This document shows positions 35,443-43,261 of a stretch of 64,000 nucleotides of DNA, piece after piece. Below the pieces are notes generated by a model. That model was not told where the DNA came from and made no database searches. It saw only the letters and a program-made list of their open reading frames with translations. How positions within the stretch are numbered: position 1 is the stretch's first letter; each line of letters begins with the position of its first letter. The translations under genes were made by a program, and so were the position numbers. Source of the DNA: Nevskiaceae bacterium (GTDB lineage Bacteria > Pseudomonadota > Gammaproteobacteria > Nevskiales > Nevskiaceae); contig SCRT01000012.1 in the NCBI GenBank assembly GCA_004298465.1, positions 248,001-312,000 of the forward strand. The letters run 5' to 3'.

Positions 35443-37443
35443 TTACCAGTGTTCGCCTTTGAATACGTTCGCGAACACCACCTGTTCCAGCGTCGGCTTG
35501 GGCTGCGCCTTGTCCTTGTTCTTTTCCTTGGCGCCGCGTGCAGCCGACGATGACGGAAACAGCTGGAAGCCCTTGCTGAGCACGTAGTCGTTTACTTTCG
35601 GCCACAGTGCGTAGCTGATGGAGGCCATGGTGCCGAGCGGTGTGGCAATGCTCTTGGGCTTTTCAAGGATCGCGCGGATAACGGTATCGGCGGCATCGTC
35701 CGGCGACTTCGTCGGGATGTAGCTGTAGATCTTCGTCGGCGCGATCATCGGCGTGCGCACCAGCGGCATGTAGATGGCCGTGGTGTGGATGCCCTGCGCG
35801 CGCACTTCCGCCGACAGACAGCGCGTGAAGGCGTCGAGCGCGGACTTGGAAGCGACGTAGGCCGAGAAGCGAGCGGCATTCGCCAGCACGCCGATGGAGC
35901 TGATGTTGATGATCTGCCCCTGCTTGCGGTGCACCATCGACGGCAGCAACGCCATGATGAGGCGGATGGCGCCAAAGTAGTTCAGCTGCATGGTGCGCTG
36001 GAAGTCGTGGAAGCGGTCGTAGGACTCGGCCACCGCACGGCGGATCGAGCGTCCGGCGTTGTTCACCAGCACGTCGACGTGGCCGAAGTCCTTCAGCACC
36101 GCCGCCGCCATGACGTCGATGGCGTCGAGGTCGGTCAGGTCGCAAGGGTAGACGTAAGCCTCGCCGCCGTTGGCCTGGATGATGTGCTGGGTGTCTTCCA
36201 GCTTCTCGCGCGTGCGGGCGACGAGGATGACCTTGGCGCCCGCCGCGGCCAGTTTCTTGGCGGTGACGAAGCCGATGCCGGAGGATGCGCCGGTGATGAG
36301 CACGACCTGCCCCTGCAGTCTGTGCATCGTGTGCTTCGACGGGTGATAGTCGTTGTCCAGGAAGTGCTCCCAGAACGCCCACAGCTTGTCGGCATAATCG
36401 TGGATGTCCGGACAATGGATCTTCGTGCCCTTCAGCGCGGCGCGCGTGTTGCGGTCGTCGAACACGGCGCGGTTCGTGATGTAGGCGAGCACGGAAACCG
36501 GGATACCGATGGTCTTCGAGATGCTGTGCTTCATCGATTCCGGGATCACGCCGGTCAGCTTCGCGGAGGCGCGGCGCATCAACGGCGGCAGCGTCGGCAG
36601 CGACAGCGTGCTGGCGAATTCCGGCCCGTGCGCGGCCTCGAACAGCACGCTCATCAGCTCGCCGACGGTCGGGCCGGGTGACTGCAGCAAGTGGAAACAC
36701 TGGCCGTCGAGCCCGTCCTTGTGGCTGATCGCGTCGAGCGCGTCCACCACGTAGTCCACCGGCACGATCGGCACGCGGCCGCCGTCCACGCCCAGCAGCG
36801 GCACCCATTTCGGCACTTTCGTGCTCAGCCGCTGGATGGTCTTGAAGAAGTAGTAGGGGCCGTCGACCTTGTCGATCTCGCCGGTCGTGGAGTCGCCCAC
36901 CACGGTGCCGGGGCGGTAGATGCGGAACGGCACGCGCGCTTCCTCGCGCACGATCTTTTCCGCCATGAACTTGGTGCGGAAATACGGGTGGATCGTGCTC
37001 TGGCCTTCCTCGAACATCTTTTCCGTGAACGTGCCGACGAAGTTGCCGCCGGCAACGGCGACGGACGACACATGGTTCAGGCACAGCTTGCCGCCGAGAT
37101 CGTTCGCCAGCTGCACAACGTTGCGCGTGCCTTCGATGTTGAAGCGGTCGGCCGTCTCATCGTCCATGTTCATGTCGTAGACAGCAGCGAGGTGGTAGAG
37201 CTGGTCGATCTTGCCTTTCAGGCGCTTGAGGTCTGCGGCGGAGATCACGCCTGGCGCTGTGATGTCGCCGCTGACGGCCTCCAGGCACGCACCCTTGTCG
37301 CCGAGCCGCTCGACCAGTGCCTCGAACTTGTCGCGGGATGATTCGCGGACCAGAACATGGATTTTGGCGTCCTTGTGCGCGGCGAGGCGTTCGACGAGGA
37401 AACGGCCGATGAAACCGGTGGCGCCGGTGACGAAGTAATGCAT
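35443..37443 (-). CDS. Two-domain fatty acyl-CoA reductase (FarA/Maqu_2220-like SDR fusion)
   Basis: The 666-residue protein is a fusion of two short-chain dehydrogenase domains. The first (about 1-350) is an extended SDR with GATGFIGRFLVERL, YFRTKFMAEK (YxxxK) and YRPGTVVGDSTTGEIDKVDG. The second (about 375-640) is a classical SDR with ITGASSGIGFVTAKKL, NNAGRSIRR, ISSIGVLANA and YVASKSALDAF. Layout and many blocks, including FDRFHDFQRTMQLNYFG and the C-terminal tail, closely follow the alcohol-forming acyl-CoA reductase of Marinobacter, which reduces fatty acyl-CoA through aldehyde to alcohol with NADPH for wax esters. The ATG at 37443 fits the family N-terminus MHYFVTGATGFIG. No wax synthase gene is in the window. 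Confidence 0.9.
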   Translation of the reverse strand: MHYFVTGATGFIGRFLVERLAAHKDAKIHVLVRESSRDKFEALVERLGDKGACLEAVSGDITAPGVISAADLKRLKGKIDQLYHLAAVYDMNMDDETADRFNIEGTRNVVQLANDLGGKLCLNHVSSVAVAGGNFVGTFTEKMFEEGQSTIHPYFRTKFMAEKIVREEARVPFRIYRPGTVVGDSTTGEIDKVDGPYYFFKTIQRLSTKVPKWVPLLGVDGGRVPIVPVDYVVDALDAISHKDGLDGQCFHLLQSPGPTVGELMSVLFEAAHGPEFASTLSLPTLPPLMRRASAKLTGVIPESMKHSISKTIGIPVSVLAYITNRAVFDDRNTRAALKGTKIHCPDIHDYADKLWAFWEHFLDNDYHPSKHTMHRLQGQVVLITGASSGIGFVTAKKLAAAGAKVILVARTREKLEDTQHIIQANGGEAYVYPCDLTDLDAIDVMAAAVLKDFGHVDVLVNNAGRSIRRAVAESYDRFHDFQRTMQLNYFGAIRLIMALLPSMVHRKQGQIINISSIGVLANAARFSAYVASKSALDAFTRCLSAEVRAQGIHTTAIYMPLVRTPMIAPTKIYSYIPTKSPDDAADTVIRAILEKPKSIATPLGTMASISYALWPKVNDYVLSKGFQLFPSSSAARGAKEKNKDKAQPKPTLEQVVFANVFKGEHW

Positions 37444-37593
37444 GCTGGACTCCCGAGCGAGGCGTGGCGGCGGTAAGGGTCTCGTCACGCGGAAACGTTT
37501 ATGCGTGACGCAGGCGAGTGTCGCGCAAATCCGGCGTGCTGCACAGGGCGGCGCCGACAGTCGTGGCTGGCGGCTTCGCTGTATCGGGCGGGG

Positions 37594-38013
37594 TTAGCTG
37601 GTGCGCCACTGCGGCAATGCTTCGTGCAGCCGCTGCTGCGTGGTGGCAAGTGCTTCCGGGCTGTAGGGGACGGGTGCGCCGTGACCCCACACCGGCGACG
37701 GCCACGCGGCGTCGCCCTGGTGCCGCACCACGTGATGAACGTGCAGCTGCCTCACGACGTTGCCGAGTGCCGCGACGTTGAGCTTGCCGCCGCCGAAGGC
37801 CTGCATCATCGCCTGCCCGAGCAGGACGGATTCCTCCAGCAATTCCGTGCGGTCGGCGGCGTCGAGTTCGAAGATTTCGTGCACGCTGGCCTGCCGCGGC
37901 ACGAGGATGCACCACGGGTAGCGCGCGTCTTTCATCAGCAGCCAGCGACATAGCGGGGCGTCGCCGAGCACCAGGCAATCCGCGGCGAGGCGCGGGTCGA
38001 GCGTGAAATTCAT
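37594..38013 (-). CDS. HIT domain protein
   Basis: This is a 139-residue member of the histidine triad superfamily. The nucleotide-binding/catalytic segment is VRQLHVHHVVRHQGD. It is preceded by KLNVAALGN and followed by AAWPSPVWG, the block found in the bacterial HIT subgroup that hydrolyses nucleotide adducts. N-terminal CRWLLMKDARYPWCILVPR is also typical. Its ATG overlaps the stop of the Rieske gene by four bases, so it is translated from the same mRNA. The functional link to the oxygenase is not known. Confidence 0.88.
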   Translation of the reverse strand: MNFTLDPRLAADCLVLGDAPLCRWLLMKDARYPWCILVPRQASVHEIFELDAADRTELLEESVLLGQAMMQAFGGGKLNVAALGNVVRQLHVHHVVRHQGDAAWPSPVWGHGAPVPYSPEALATTQQRLHEALPQWRTS

Positions 38014-39164
38014 GCAGGCTCCATGTGGGCTTCGAGGGCGGCTTCGAGATCCGCGTGGAAATGCGGTGCGCTGAATTCGAAGGTCGCGAACGTCAGGAGG
38101 TCGTTTGCGCCAGAGGCCAGCCCGGCCTGGATGGATTCCGCCATCGCGTAGTCCTCGCCCAACGTACGGCGGTACAACTCGACGTTTGCCTGCCAGTGCG
38201 CCCGTGCCTTGTCGCCGTCCGGTGCCGCCGGCAGCAGCGTGATCTCGTGCACGCGCGTGCGATCCGGCGCCAGCGGTTCCAGCGTGCTGAACTGGGCGTG
38301 GTCGGGCTGCACCAGCAAGGTGGTGTTCGGAAACAGGAAATACAGCAGGTTGCCGTGGCGTCGCAGGCTGGCGGCGGTCGCTGGGGGTGGGCGGTCGGGG
38401 TCCAGGTTCGCCTTCGGTAGAAACAGCCGGCGGTTGTGGTTTGCCTCGTCCACGATCTGAAGGTTGTTCACGAACAGCGCCGCAATCGTGTCGCGGTGCA
38501 CGATCTTGAAGTGATAGGCCTCGAAGGCGCCGTCCAGCAGCAGCTTCCAGTTCGCGGCGACTTCGTAGGTGCGGGGTGCAAAGGCCACGGGGTGCTGCAG
38601 GTCGAGTGCCTCGATCTCCGCGATGAAAGGCTGCAGCGTGGGCGTGATGGCGGTGTCAGCCGGGGTCGCCGGGTCGGTCACCACCCACACCAGTCCGGCG
38701 TGCTCGCAGGCCGCCAGCCGCCGCAGGCCGTGCGACGCCAGATCGAGCCCGGGGAAGCCGAAAGCCTGCGGGACGCGTTCGAGCGTGCCGTCGCAGCCGT
38801 AGGTCCACGCATGGTACGGGCACGTGAAATGGCGGGTGTCGCGCCCGCAGCCTTGCGCCACGCGCGCGCCGCGGTGGCGGCACACGTTCAGGAACGCCCG
38901 CACCGTGCCGTCCGCCTGCCGCACCAGCAGCAGGGGGGCTGCGAGGTGGCCGCACGTCAGCCAGCTGCCCGCCGCCGGCAGATCGGAACTGGCCGCGACG
39001 GGTTGCGGCTGCGTGCGCAGGAAGCGGCGTTCGCGTGCGGTCCGTGCCGCATCCGTGTAACGGGTGACGGGGAGCGTACCCCCGGCCTCGGCGCCTTCCG
39101 GCCGCGCGCCGTGCAGCGCCGCGACGGTGCGCTGCAGCAGACCTTCGGCAGTGGGGGTATCCAT
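38010..39164 (-). CDS. Rieske non-heme iron oxygenase, large-subunit type
   Basis: This 384-residue aromatic ring-hydroxylating oxygenase alpha-subunit-like protein has a Rieske [2Fe-2S] site CRHRG...CPYHAW (about residues 100-125). The catalytic domain contains the mononuclear iron ligands in FEAYHFKIVHRDT, a variant of the usual GYHxxxLHP pattern, and a downstream Asp region. N-terminal helices (about 1-45) and the C-terminal part are normal in length. The substrate cannot be told; relatives act on choline/carnitine-type compounds, aromatics and others. No reductase or small subunit is adjacent. The ATG at 39164 is chosen; the upstream in-frame start at 39263 adds a non-family leader. Confidence 0.9.
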   Translation of the reverse strand: MDTPTAEGLLQRTVAALHGARPEGAEAGGTLPVTRYTDAARTARERRFLRTQPQPVAASSDLPAAGSWLTCGHLAAPLLLVRQADGTVRAFLNVCRHRGARVAQGCGRDTRHFTCPYHAWTYGCDGTLERVPQAFGFPGLDLASHGLRRLAACEHAGLVWVVTDPATPADTAITPTLQPFIAEIEALDLQHPVAFAPRTYEVAANWKLLLDGAFEAYHFKIVHRDTIAALFVNNLQIVDEANHNRRLFLPKANLDPDRPPPATAASLRRHGNLLYFLFPNTTLLVQPDHAQFSTLEPLAPDRTRVHEITLLPAAPDGDKARAHWQANVELYRRTLGEDYAMAESIQAGLASGANDLLTFATFEFSAPHFHADLEAALEAHMEPA

Positions 39165-39378
39165 GCATGTGTTATAGCCGAAACCGGGCAGGGCAGACAG
39201 TCGCCGGCTATTTTGACGATCCAGCATTCGTTTTGTACCCTGCGGAGCACCTGTACGTCGCACGCCTGCCCGTTGAACGGCAGCTTTGCATGGCGTCCGG
39301 GAAACACGGTGATCCAGCGTGTGCCGGGTTGTCCGTCATGAACCCGATGTATGGAGTCCGCTTATCCAGGAGAAGTGC

Positions 39379-39717
39379 ATGAGCAAGTTTGATGACGCGG
39401 TTGCGAAATACGTTGCCGAGGCCAAGAAGTTGAACCTCGACGTTTCCACCGGGCTGATTTCCACCGTTGCAAAGGGGTTGGGACCAGTCATCTACAATGC
39501 GGATTCCGAGCTTGTCTCGACGTCGGACAAGGCCGAGATGGACCGCGTGCGGGACTCTTTCCTGGTCAAGAAGCTCGGCCTTGCCGCGGGCCCGGAACTC
39601 GACAAGGCGATCAAGGAAGTAACCGACAAGATGGGTTCTTCCAACCGCTCGAAATACCGTGTGCTGTTCTACGCGCTGCTGGTCAAGAAGTTCAAGAAGG
39701 AATCCGTCTACGCCTGA
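39379..39717 (+). CDS. DUF2853 family protein
   Basis: This is a 112-residue soluble, Lys-rich helical protein. The start MSKFDDAVAKYVAEAKKLNL with AGGAGAAG upstream and the block STVAKGLGPVIYNADSELVS are typical of DUF2853. It ends in KYRVLFYALLVKKFKKESVY. The fold is a small helical bundle and the function is unknown. The longer in-frame start at 39319 is rejected. It is a single gene followed by a strong terminator. Confidence 0.88.
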   Translation: MSKFDDAVAKYVAEAKKLNLDVSTGLISTVAKGLGPVIYNADSELVSTSDKAEMDRVRDSFLVKKLGLAAGPELDKAIKEVTDKMGSSNRSKYRVLFYALLVKKFKKESVYA

Positions 39718-39744
39718 GCGCCTTCGCGTCGGGTGGCATTGCGG

Positions 39745-39778
39745 CCCGCGGCGAGGTTCACCACGCCGCGGGTTTTTT
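39745..39778 (+). terminator. Rho-independent terminator after the DUF2853 gene
   Basis: CCCGCGGCG and CGCCGCGGG form a perfect 9-bp stem with a 10-nt loop, followed directly by TTTTTT. It lies 27 bp after the stop codon. Confidence 0.93.
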
Positions 39779-39799
39779 GTGGGCGCGGGGTGGCTGGCC

Positions 39800-39826
39800 T
39801 TGCCGCGCGCAGCTGGGCGTTATAGT
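39800..39826 (+). promoter_or_regulatory. Possible promoter for the MaoC pair
   Basis: TTGCCG (39800-39805) and TATAGT (39821-39826) are separated by 15 bp, slightly short of optimum. A transcript from here would begin near 39833, which argues for the GTG start at 39855 rather than the ATG at 39828. Confidence 0.35.
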
Positions 39827-39854
39827 TATGGAAGGTGACGGTGGGGGGGCGGCG

Positions 39855-40322
39855 GTGGGCGAGACGTATCGGCGGTACTGGGAGGATTTCCACCCAGGCG
39901 AGACCCTGTCCTACGGCGAAAAGCGCGTGACGCGTGAGGAGATCGTCGAGTTCGCACGGGAATTCGATCCGCAGCCCTTTCATCTGGACGATGCCGCCGG
40001 GGCAGCCACGCACTTCGGCGGCCTCGTCGCCAGCGGCTGGCAAAGCTGCGGGTTCGCCATGCGTATGCTGGTGGACCATGTACTGCGGGATTCCACTTCG
40101 ATGGGCTCTCCGGGCGTCAAGTCGTTGCGCTGGCTCAAGCCGGTGCGCCCCGGCGACACGCTCCACATGCACCAGACCACGTTGTCCACCGCGCGCCATC
40201 CGCACCGGCGCGACATCGGCTTCGTCAACAGCCGCTTCGAGATGCTGAACCAGCACGACGCCGTCGTGCTGCGCATGGAATCGGGCGGCATGTTCCTGCT
40301 GCGCCACCCGGAGGCGCCATGA
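39855..40322 (+). CDS. MaoC family (R)-hydratase-like protein, first of a tandem pair
   Basis: This is a 155-residue hot-dog-fold protein of the MaoC dehydratase family. The catalytic segment FAREFDPQPFHLDDAA carries the conserved Asp and His, and HFGGLVASGWQ, SLRWLKPVRPGDTL and FEMLNQ follow as in enoyl-CoA (R)-hydratases. The GTG at 39855 gives an N-terminus aligned with the partner gene; an ATG at 39828 would add nine residues. The stop overlaps the start of the second MaoC gene by four bases (ATGA). The two products share clear similarity and may form a heterodimer. Family members supply (R)-3-hydroxyacyl-CoA, for example for PHA. Confidence 0.88.
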   Translation: MGETYRRYWEDFHPGETLSYGEKRVTREEIVEFAREFDPQPFHLDDAAGAATHFGGLVASGWQSCGFAMRMLVDHVLRDSTSMGSPGVKSLRWLKPVRPGDTLHMHQTTLSTARHPHRRDIGFVNSRFEMLNQHDAVVLRMESGGMFLLRHPEAP

Positions 40323-40765
40323 GCGGCGCGCGCTATTGGGAAGACTGGCAGGTTGGCGACACGCTCGAGTGCGGCAGCGTGCCGGTTACGGCGGAGGCGA
40401 TCAAGCGTTTTGCCGCTCAATACGACCCCCAGCCGTTCCACCTCGATGAGGCTGCCGCACAAAAATCCCTGTTCAAGGGGCTGGCCGCTTCCGGCTGGCA
40501 CACCGCGGCGATGACGATGCGTCTTATCGTCCAGCAGCCCATGGCCAGCCTGGGTTCTCCTGGTTTTGACGACCTGCGCTGGCTCAAGCCGGTACGGCCC
40601 GGCGACACGCTGCACGCACGCCTGACGTGCCTGGACAAGCGGCCGTCGGCGGCACATTCCGAGCGGGGTATGGCGCATTTTCTCGTGGAAACGCTGAACT
40701 CGGCAGGCGATATCGTGATGCGTTTGACACTTGCCGCGATCCTGGCGCGGCGACCCGCAGCCTGA
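40319..40765 (+). CDS. MaoC family (R)-hydratase-like protein, second of a tandem pair
   Basis: This is a 148-residue hot-dog protein. It keeps the catalytic FAAQYDPQPFHLDEAA Asp/His and the family block LRWLKPVRPGDTL. It shares RYWEDW, ASGW, GSPG and other blocks with the preceding gene, so the pair arose by duplication. The two genes overlap by four bases, indicating co-translation. Unlike fused double-hot-dog hydratases both copies retain the catalytic residues, so each could be active. The physiological substrate is unknown. Confidence 0.88.
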   Translation: MSGARYWEDWQVGDTLECGSVPVTAEAIKRFAAQYDPQPFHLDEAAAQKSLFKGLAASGWHTAAMTMRLIVQQPMASLGSPGFDDLRWLKPVRPGDTLHARLTCLDKRPSAAHSERGMAHFLVETLNSAGDIVMRLTLAAILARRPAA

Positions 40766-40898
40766 AGGCAAGAAAGTTAATGAATAGGGCCAGACTCGAT
40801 CGATCCCCATGTCCTAGGGATATGTGCCGGGTTTACGGATGATGCAAATCGATGAGGTTAAATCAGATCAATCGAATCTGACCCCTTTGATTTTTTGT

Positions 40899-41774
40899 TC
40901 ACGCCGTTTCCATCGGTAGAGCTGGATCAGCGGCCCATTCCGACAAGGAGCCGTCATACACGGCTACGTTCGGCACGCCCAGCAACGTGAGCACAAACGC
41001 GTCACTGCTGGCCGCGATGCCACCTCCGCAGTAGGTAATGACGCGTTCCCGGCTGAGTGCGCCCACTGCCTCGAATTGCGCACGAAGTTGTGCTGCTGGC
41101 AGATATGCGTGGGTGACGGGGTTGATGAGTGCGACAGTCGGGACATTGACACTCGACGGGATGTGGCCGGCGCGCTTGTAGCGCACTACAGTCCCCGCAT
41201 GATCTTCGGTCGTGAGAGCGTTGAGGAGACACGCACGGCTGTCCCCCATCGTTGCCAGTACCTCGCGTTTGTCGGCCATGAGTTCCGGGTGGGGCCGGGC
41301 AACAAAGTGTGCGGGTGGATAGGGAGACGGCTCCGTGGAGACCGGGCGCGCTTCCAGCGTCCATTTGTGCCAGCCCCCGTTCAGGACAGCAGCGTTTTCG
41401 AATCCGCACACGCGCAACATCCACCAGACACGAGCCGCCCACATATGCGCCCATAGATCACTACACGCGTCATAGAGGACGACAGGCGTGCCATCCTCAA
41501 TCCCATACCGGGACATGGCTTCTGCGAACTGCGTCATGGAGGGCATCATGAAGGGCACTGAGCTGTTGCGGTCCGAGAGATCCTGCATGAGATCAGCGTA
41601 CCCACTGCCCGGAATATGGCCCTTGGCCCAAGCATCATGGCCAGTAGCAACACGAACCCCATTGGCGTCGGAGGCAAACAAAACGGTGCAATCCAGGATG
41701 CGCAGTGCAGGATCGTTGAGGTGCGCGGCGACCCAAGCCGTTTCGACAAGATATTGCGGATTGATAAAAGCCAT
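40899..41774 (-). CDS. Tandem-rhodanese sulfurtransferase
   Basis: This is a 291-residue protein with two rhodanese domains. The N-terminal inactive one has DARLW-like features (LYDACSDLWAHMWAARVWWML) and GGWHKW. The C-terminal one has the active loop in ITYCGGGIAASS with the catalytic Cys, and HIPSSVNVPT earlier. The loop CGGGIAA departs from the CGSGVTA of mercaptopyruvate sulfurtransferases, so thiosulfate or another donor is possible. By eye the coding sequence looks less GC-rich than its neighbours, which may mean a different origin. It has no operon partner. Confidence 0.9.
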   Translation of the reverse strand: MAFINPQYLVETAWVAAHLNDPALRILDCTVLFASDANGVRVATGHDAWAKGHIPGSGYADLMQDLSDRNSSVPFMMPSMTQFAEAMSRYGIEDGTPVVLYDACSDLWAHMWAARVWWMLRVCGFENAAVLNGGWHKWTLEARPVSTEPSPYPPAHFVARPHPELMADKREVLATMGDSRACLLNALTTEDHAGTVVRYKRAGHIPSSVNVPTVALINPVTHAYLPAAQLRAQFEAVGALSRERVITYCGGGIAASSDAFVLTLLGVPNVAVYDGSLSEWAADPALPMETA

Positions 41775-42091
41775 AGGCCACCTTCTGGTGTCGTCGTCCA
41801 GTACTCAGATGAATTGACGCCAATCGTCTCGACGAAGCCTTCCCGTCCAGGTTAGACGGATTTACAGACTGGATCGTACATTGTCCGCGGCCTGTGACCA
41901 GCAGTTTGGAACTACCTCACTGGAGGTGTGGACGCAAACAGCCATTGATCTCATCGCTGAGAACCTGTTCGTCGTGGTCGTTGCCCGTAAGCAGGCGGGG
42001 CCACTGGGTCGATTCGGAGCGCAGGTTGGTTTTCCACGAAACGCGATCAACGTAAAATTCCCCTTTCCCCATCTGACGTGACGCCCTTGCC
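41775..42091. other. 317-bp intergenic region without a supported gene
   Basis: The space between the divergent rhodanese and antiporter genes contains a 66-codon plus-strand frame (41881-42081) and an overlapping minus-strand frame. Neither has a convincing ribosome-binding site or recognisable protein family. It looks less GC-rich than its surroundings and may be a decayed remnant. Promoters for both flanking genes should lie here, but none is clear. Confidence 0.4.
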
Positions 42092-43261
42092 ATGACTGAA
42101 CCGCTGGCTGAACACGCCAACATCCTGTTCGATATTTTCGTGATGCTGGCGGCGGCGAAGCTGTTCGACGAGCTGTGCCAACGGCTGAAGCAGCCCACCG
42201 TGGTGGGCGGTATCTTCGCCGGCTTCCTCATCGGGCCGAGCGTGCTGGGCTGGGTCGCGCCGTCCGCCGGTTCGTCCATGTTGGCGGAGATCGGCGTCGT
42301 CATCCTGATGTTTTCCGTGGGGTTGGAGACGAAGCTGTCCACCATCCTGTCGGTGGGGCGGACGGCGCTGGCGGTCGCGGTGCTGGGCGTGGTGGTGCCG
42401 TTTGCTGCCGGCTGGTGGCTGCTGCGTTTCATCGGCGAGTCGCAGGCGGAAGCGCTGTTCGTCGGTACCGCGATGGTCGCGACGTCAGTCGGCATCACGG
42501 CCCACGTGCTGGCAGAAATGGGGGTGCTGGCGACGCGTTCGGCTCGCATCATCCTGGGCGCGGCGGTCATCGACGACGTGCTGGGTCTGCTGCTGCTGGC
42601 CGCGGTTTCGAGTGCTGCGGAAGGGCCGTTGGACTGGGCTGCCGTAGGTAGCACCGCAGCGGCCGCCATCGCCTTCGTGATCGTGATCGCGGCGCTCGGG
42701 CCGTGGGTGGTGGCGCGCACCATGCCTTTCGTGCAGCGCCAGCGTGCTGCTGGCTGGGTTTTCAGTTCCTCGCTGGTGCTGTGCTTCGCGCTGGCGGCAG
42801 CGGCGGACCACGCCGGCGTCGCGTCCATCGTCGGCGCGTTTCTGGCTGGCATGGCGCTGGCGGAATTCACGTCCGGCGACCCGGCCCTGCACCGCCAGAT
42901 GCATACCGTGGGCGAGCTGTTGGTGCCGTTCTTCCTCGTGACCATCGGCATGCAGTTGAAGCTGGATGTCTTCGCCCAGCCCGAGACGTTGTGGCTGGCG
43001 GGCGTGCTGACGCTGCTGGCAATTGCCGGCAAGCTGGTGGGTTGCGGCGTGGCGGCGCTGCATTACGGCTGGCGCGAAGCCGTACGGGTGGGCGTGGGCA
43101 TGGTGCCGCGCGGCGAAGTCGGCATTATCGTCGCGCAGATCGGGCTGGCGGCGGGCATCGTCAGCCAGAGCCTGTTTGGCGCGGTGCTGGTGATGGTGAT
43201 CGTCACGACGGTGATCGCGCCACCGGCGCTCAAGCCGCTGTTCCGCAATGTTGCGCACTAG
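42092..43261 (+). CDS. CPA2 family cation:proton antiporter
   Basis: This 389-residue inner-membrane protein has about 12 helices, the Na+/H+ exchanger domain of the Kef/CPA2 group. Diagnostic parts are KQPTVVGGIFAGFLIGPSVLG, the ion-site helix IILGAAVIDDVLGLLLLA with its Asp-Asp pair, VGAFLAGMALAEF and GVGMVPRGEVGIIVAQIGLA. It lacks the C-terminal TrkA-N domain of KefB/KefC, so it is a short antiporter probably exchanging Na+ or K+ for protons. The gene overlaps the start of hemW by 14 bp. Confidence 0.92.
   Translation: MTEPLAEHANILFDIFVMLAAAKLFDELCQRLKQPTVVGGIFAGFLIGPSVLGWVAPSAGSSMLAEIGVVILMFSVGLETKLSTILSVGRTALAVAVLGVVVPFAAGWWLLRFIGESQAEALFVGTAMVATSVGITAHVLAEMGVLATRSARIILGAAVIDDVLGLLLLAAVSSAAEGPLDWAAVGSTAAAAIAFVIVIAALGPWVVARTMPFVQRQRAAGWVFSSSLVLCFALAAAADHAGVASIVGAFLAGMALAEFTSGDPALHRQMHTVGELLVPFFLVTIGMQLKLDVFAQPETLWLAGVLTLLAIAGKLVGCGVAALHYGWREAVRVGVGMVPRGEVGIIVAQIGLAAGIVSQSLFGAVLVMVIVTTVIAPPALKPLFRNVAH

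Noticed and set aside
41881..42081. A possible small gene or transposase remnant before the antiporter gene
   Set aside because: No family resemblance, no ribosome-binding site, and open frames on both strands; noted only as a gap.
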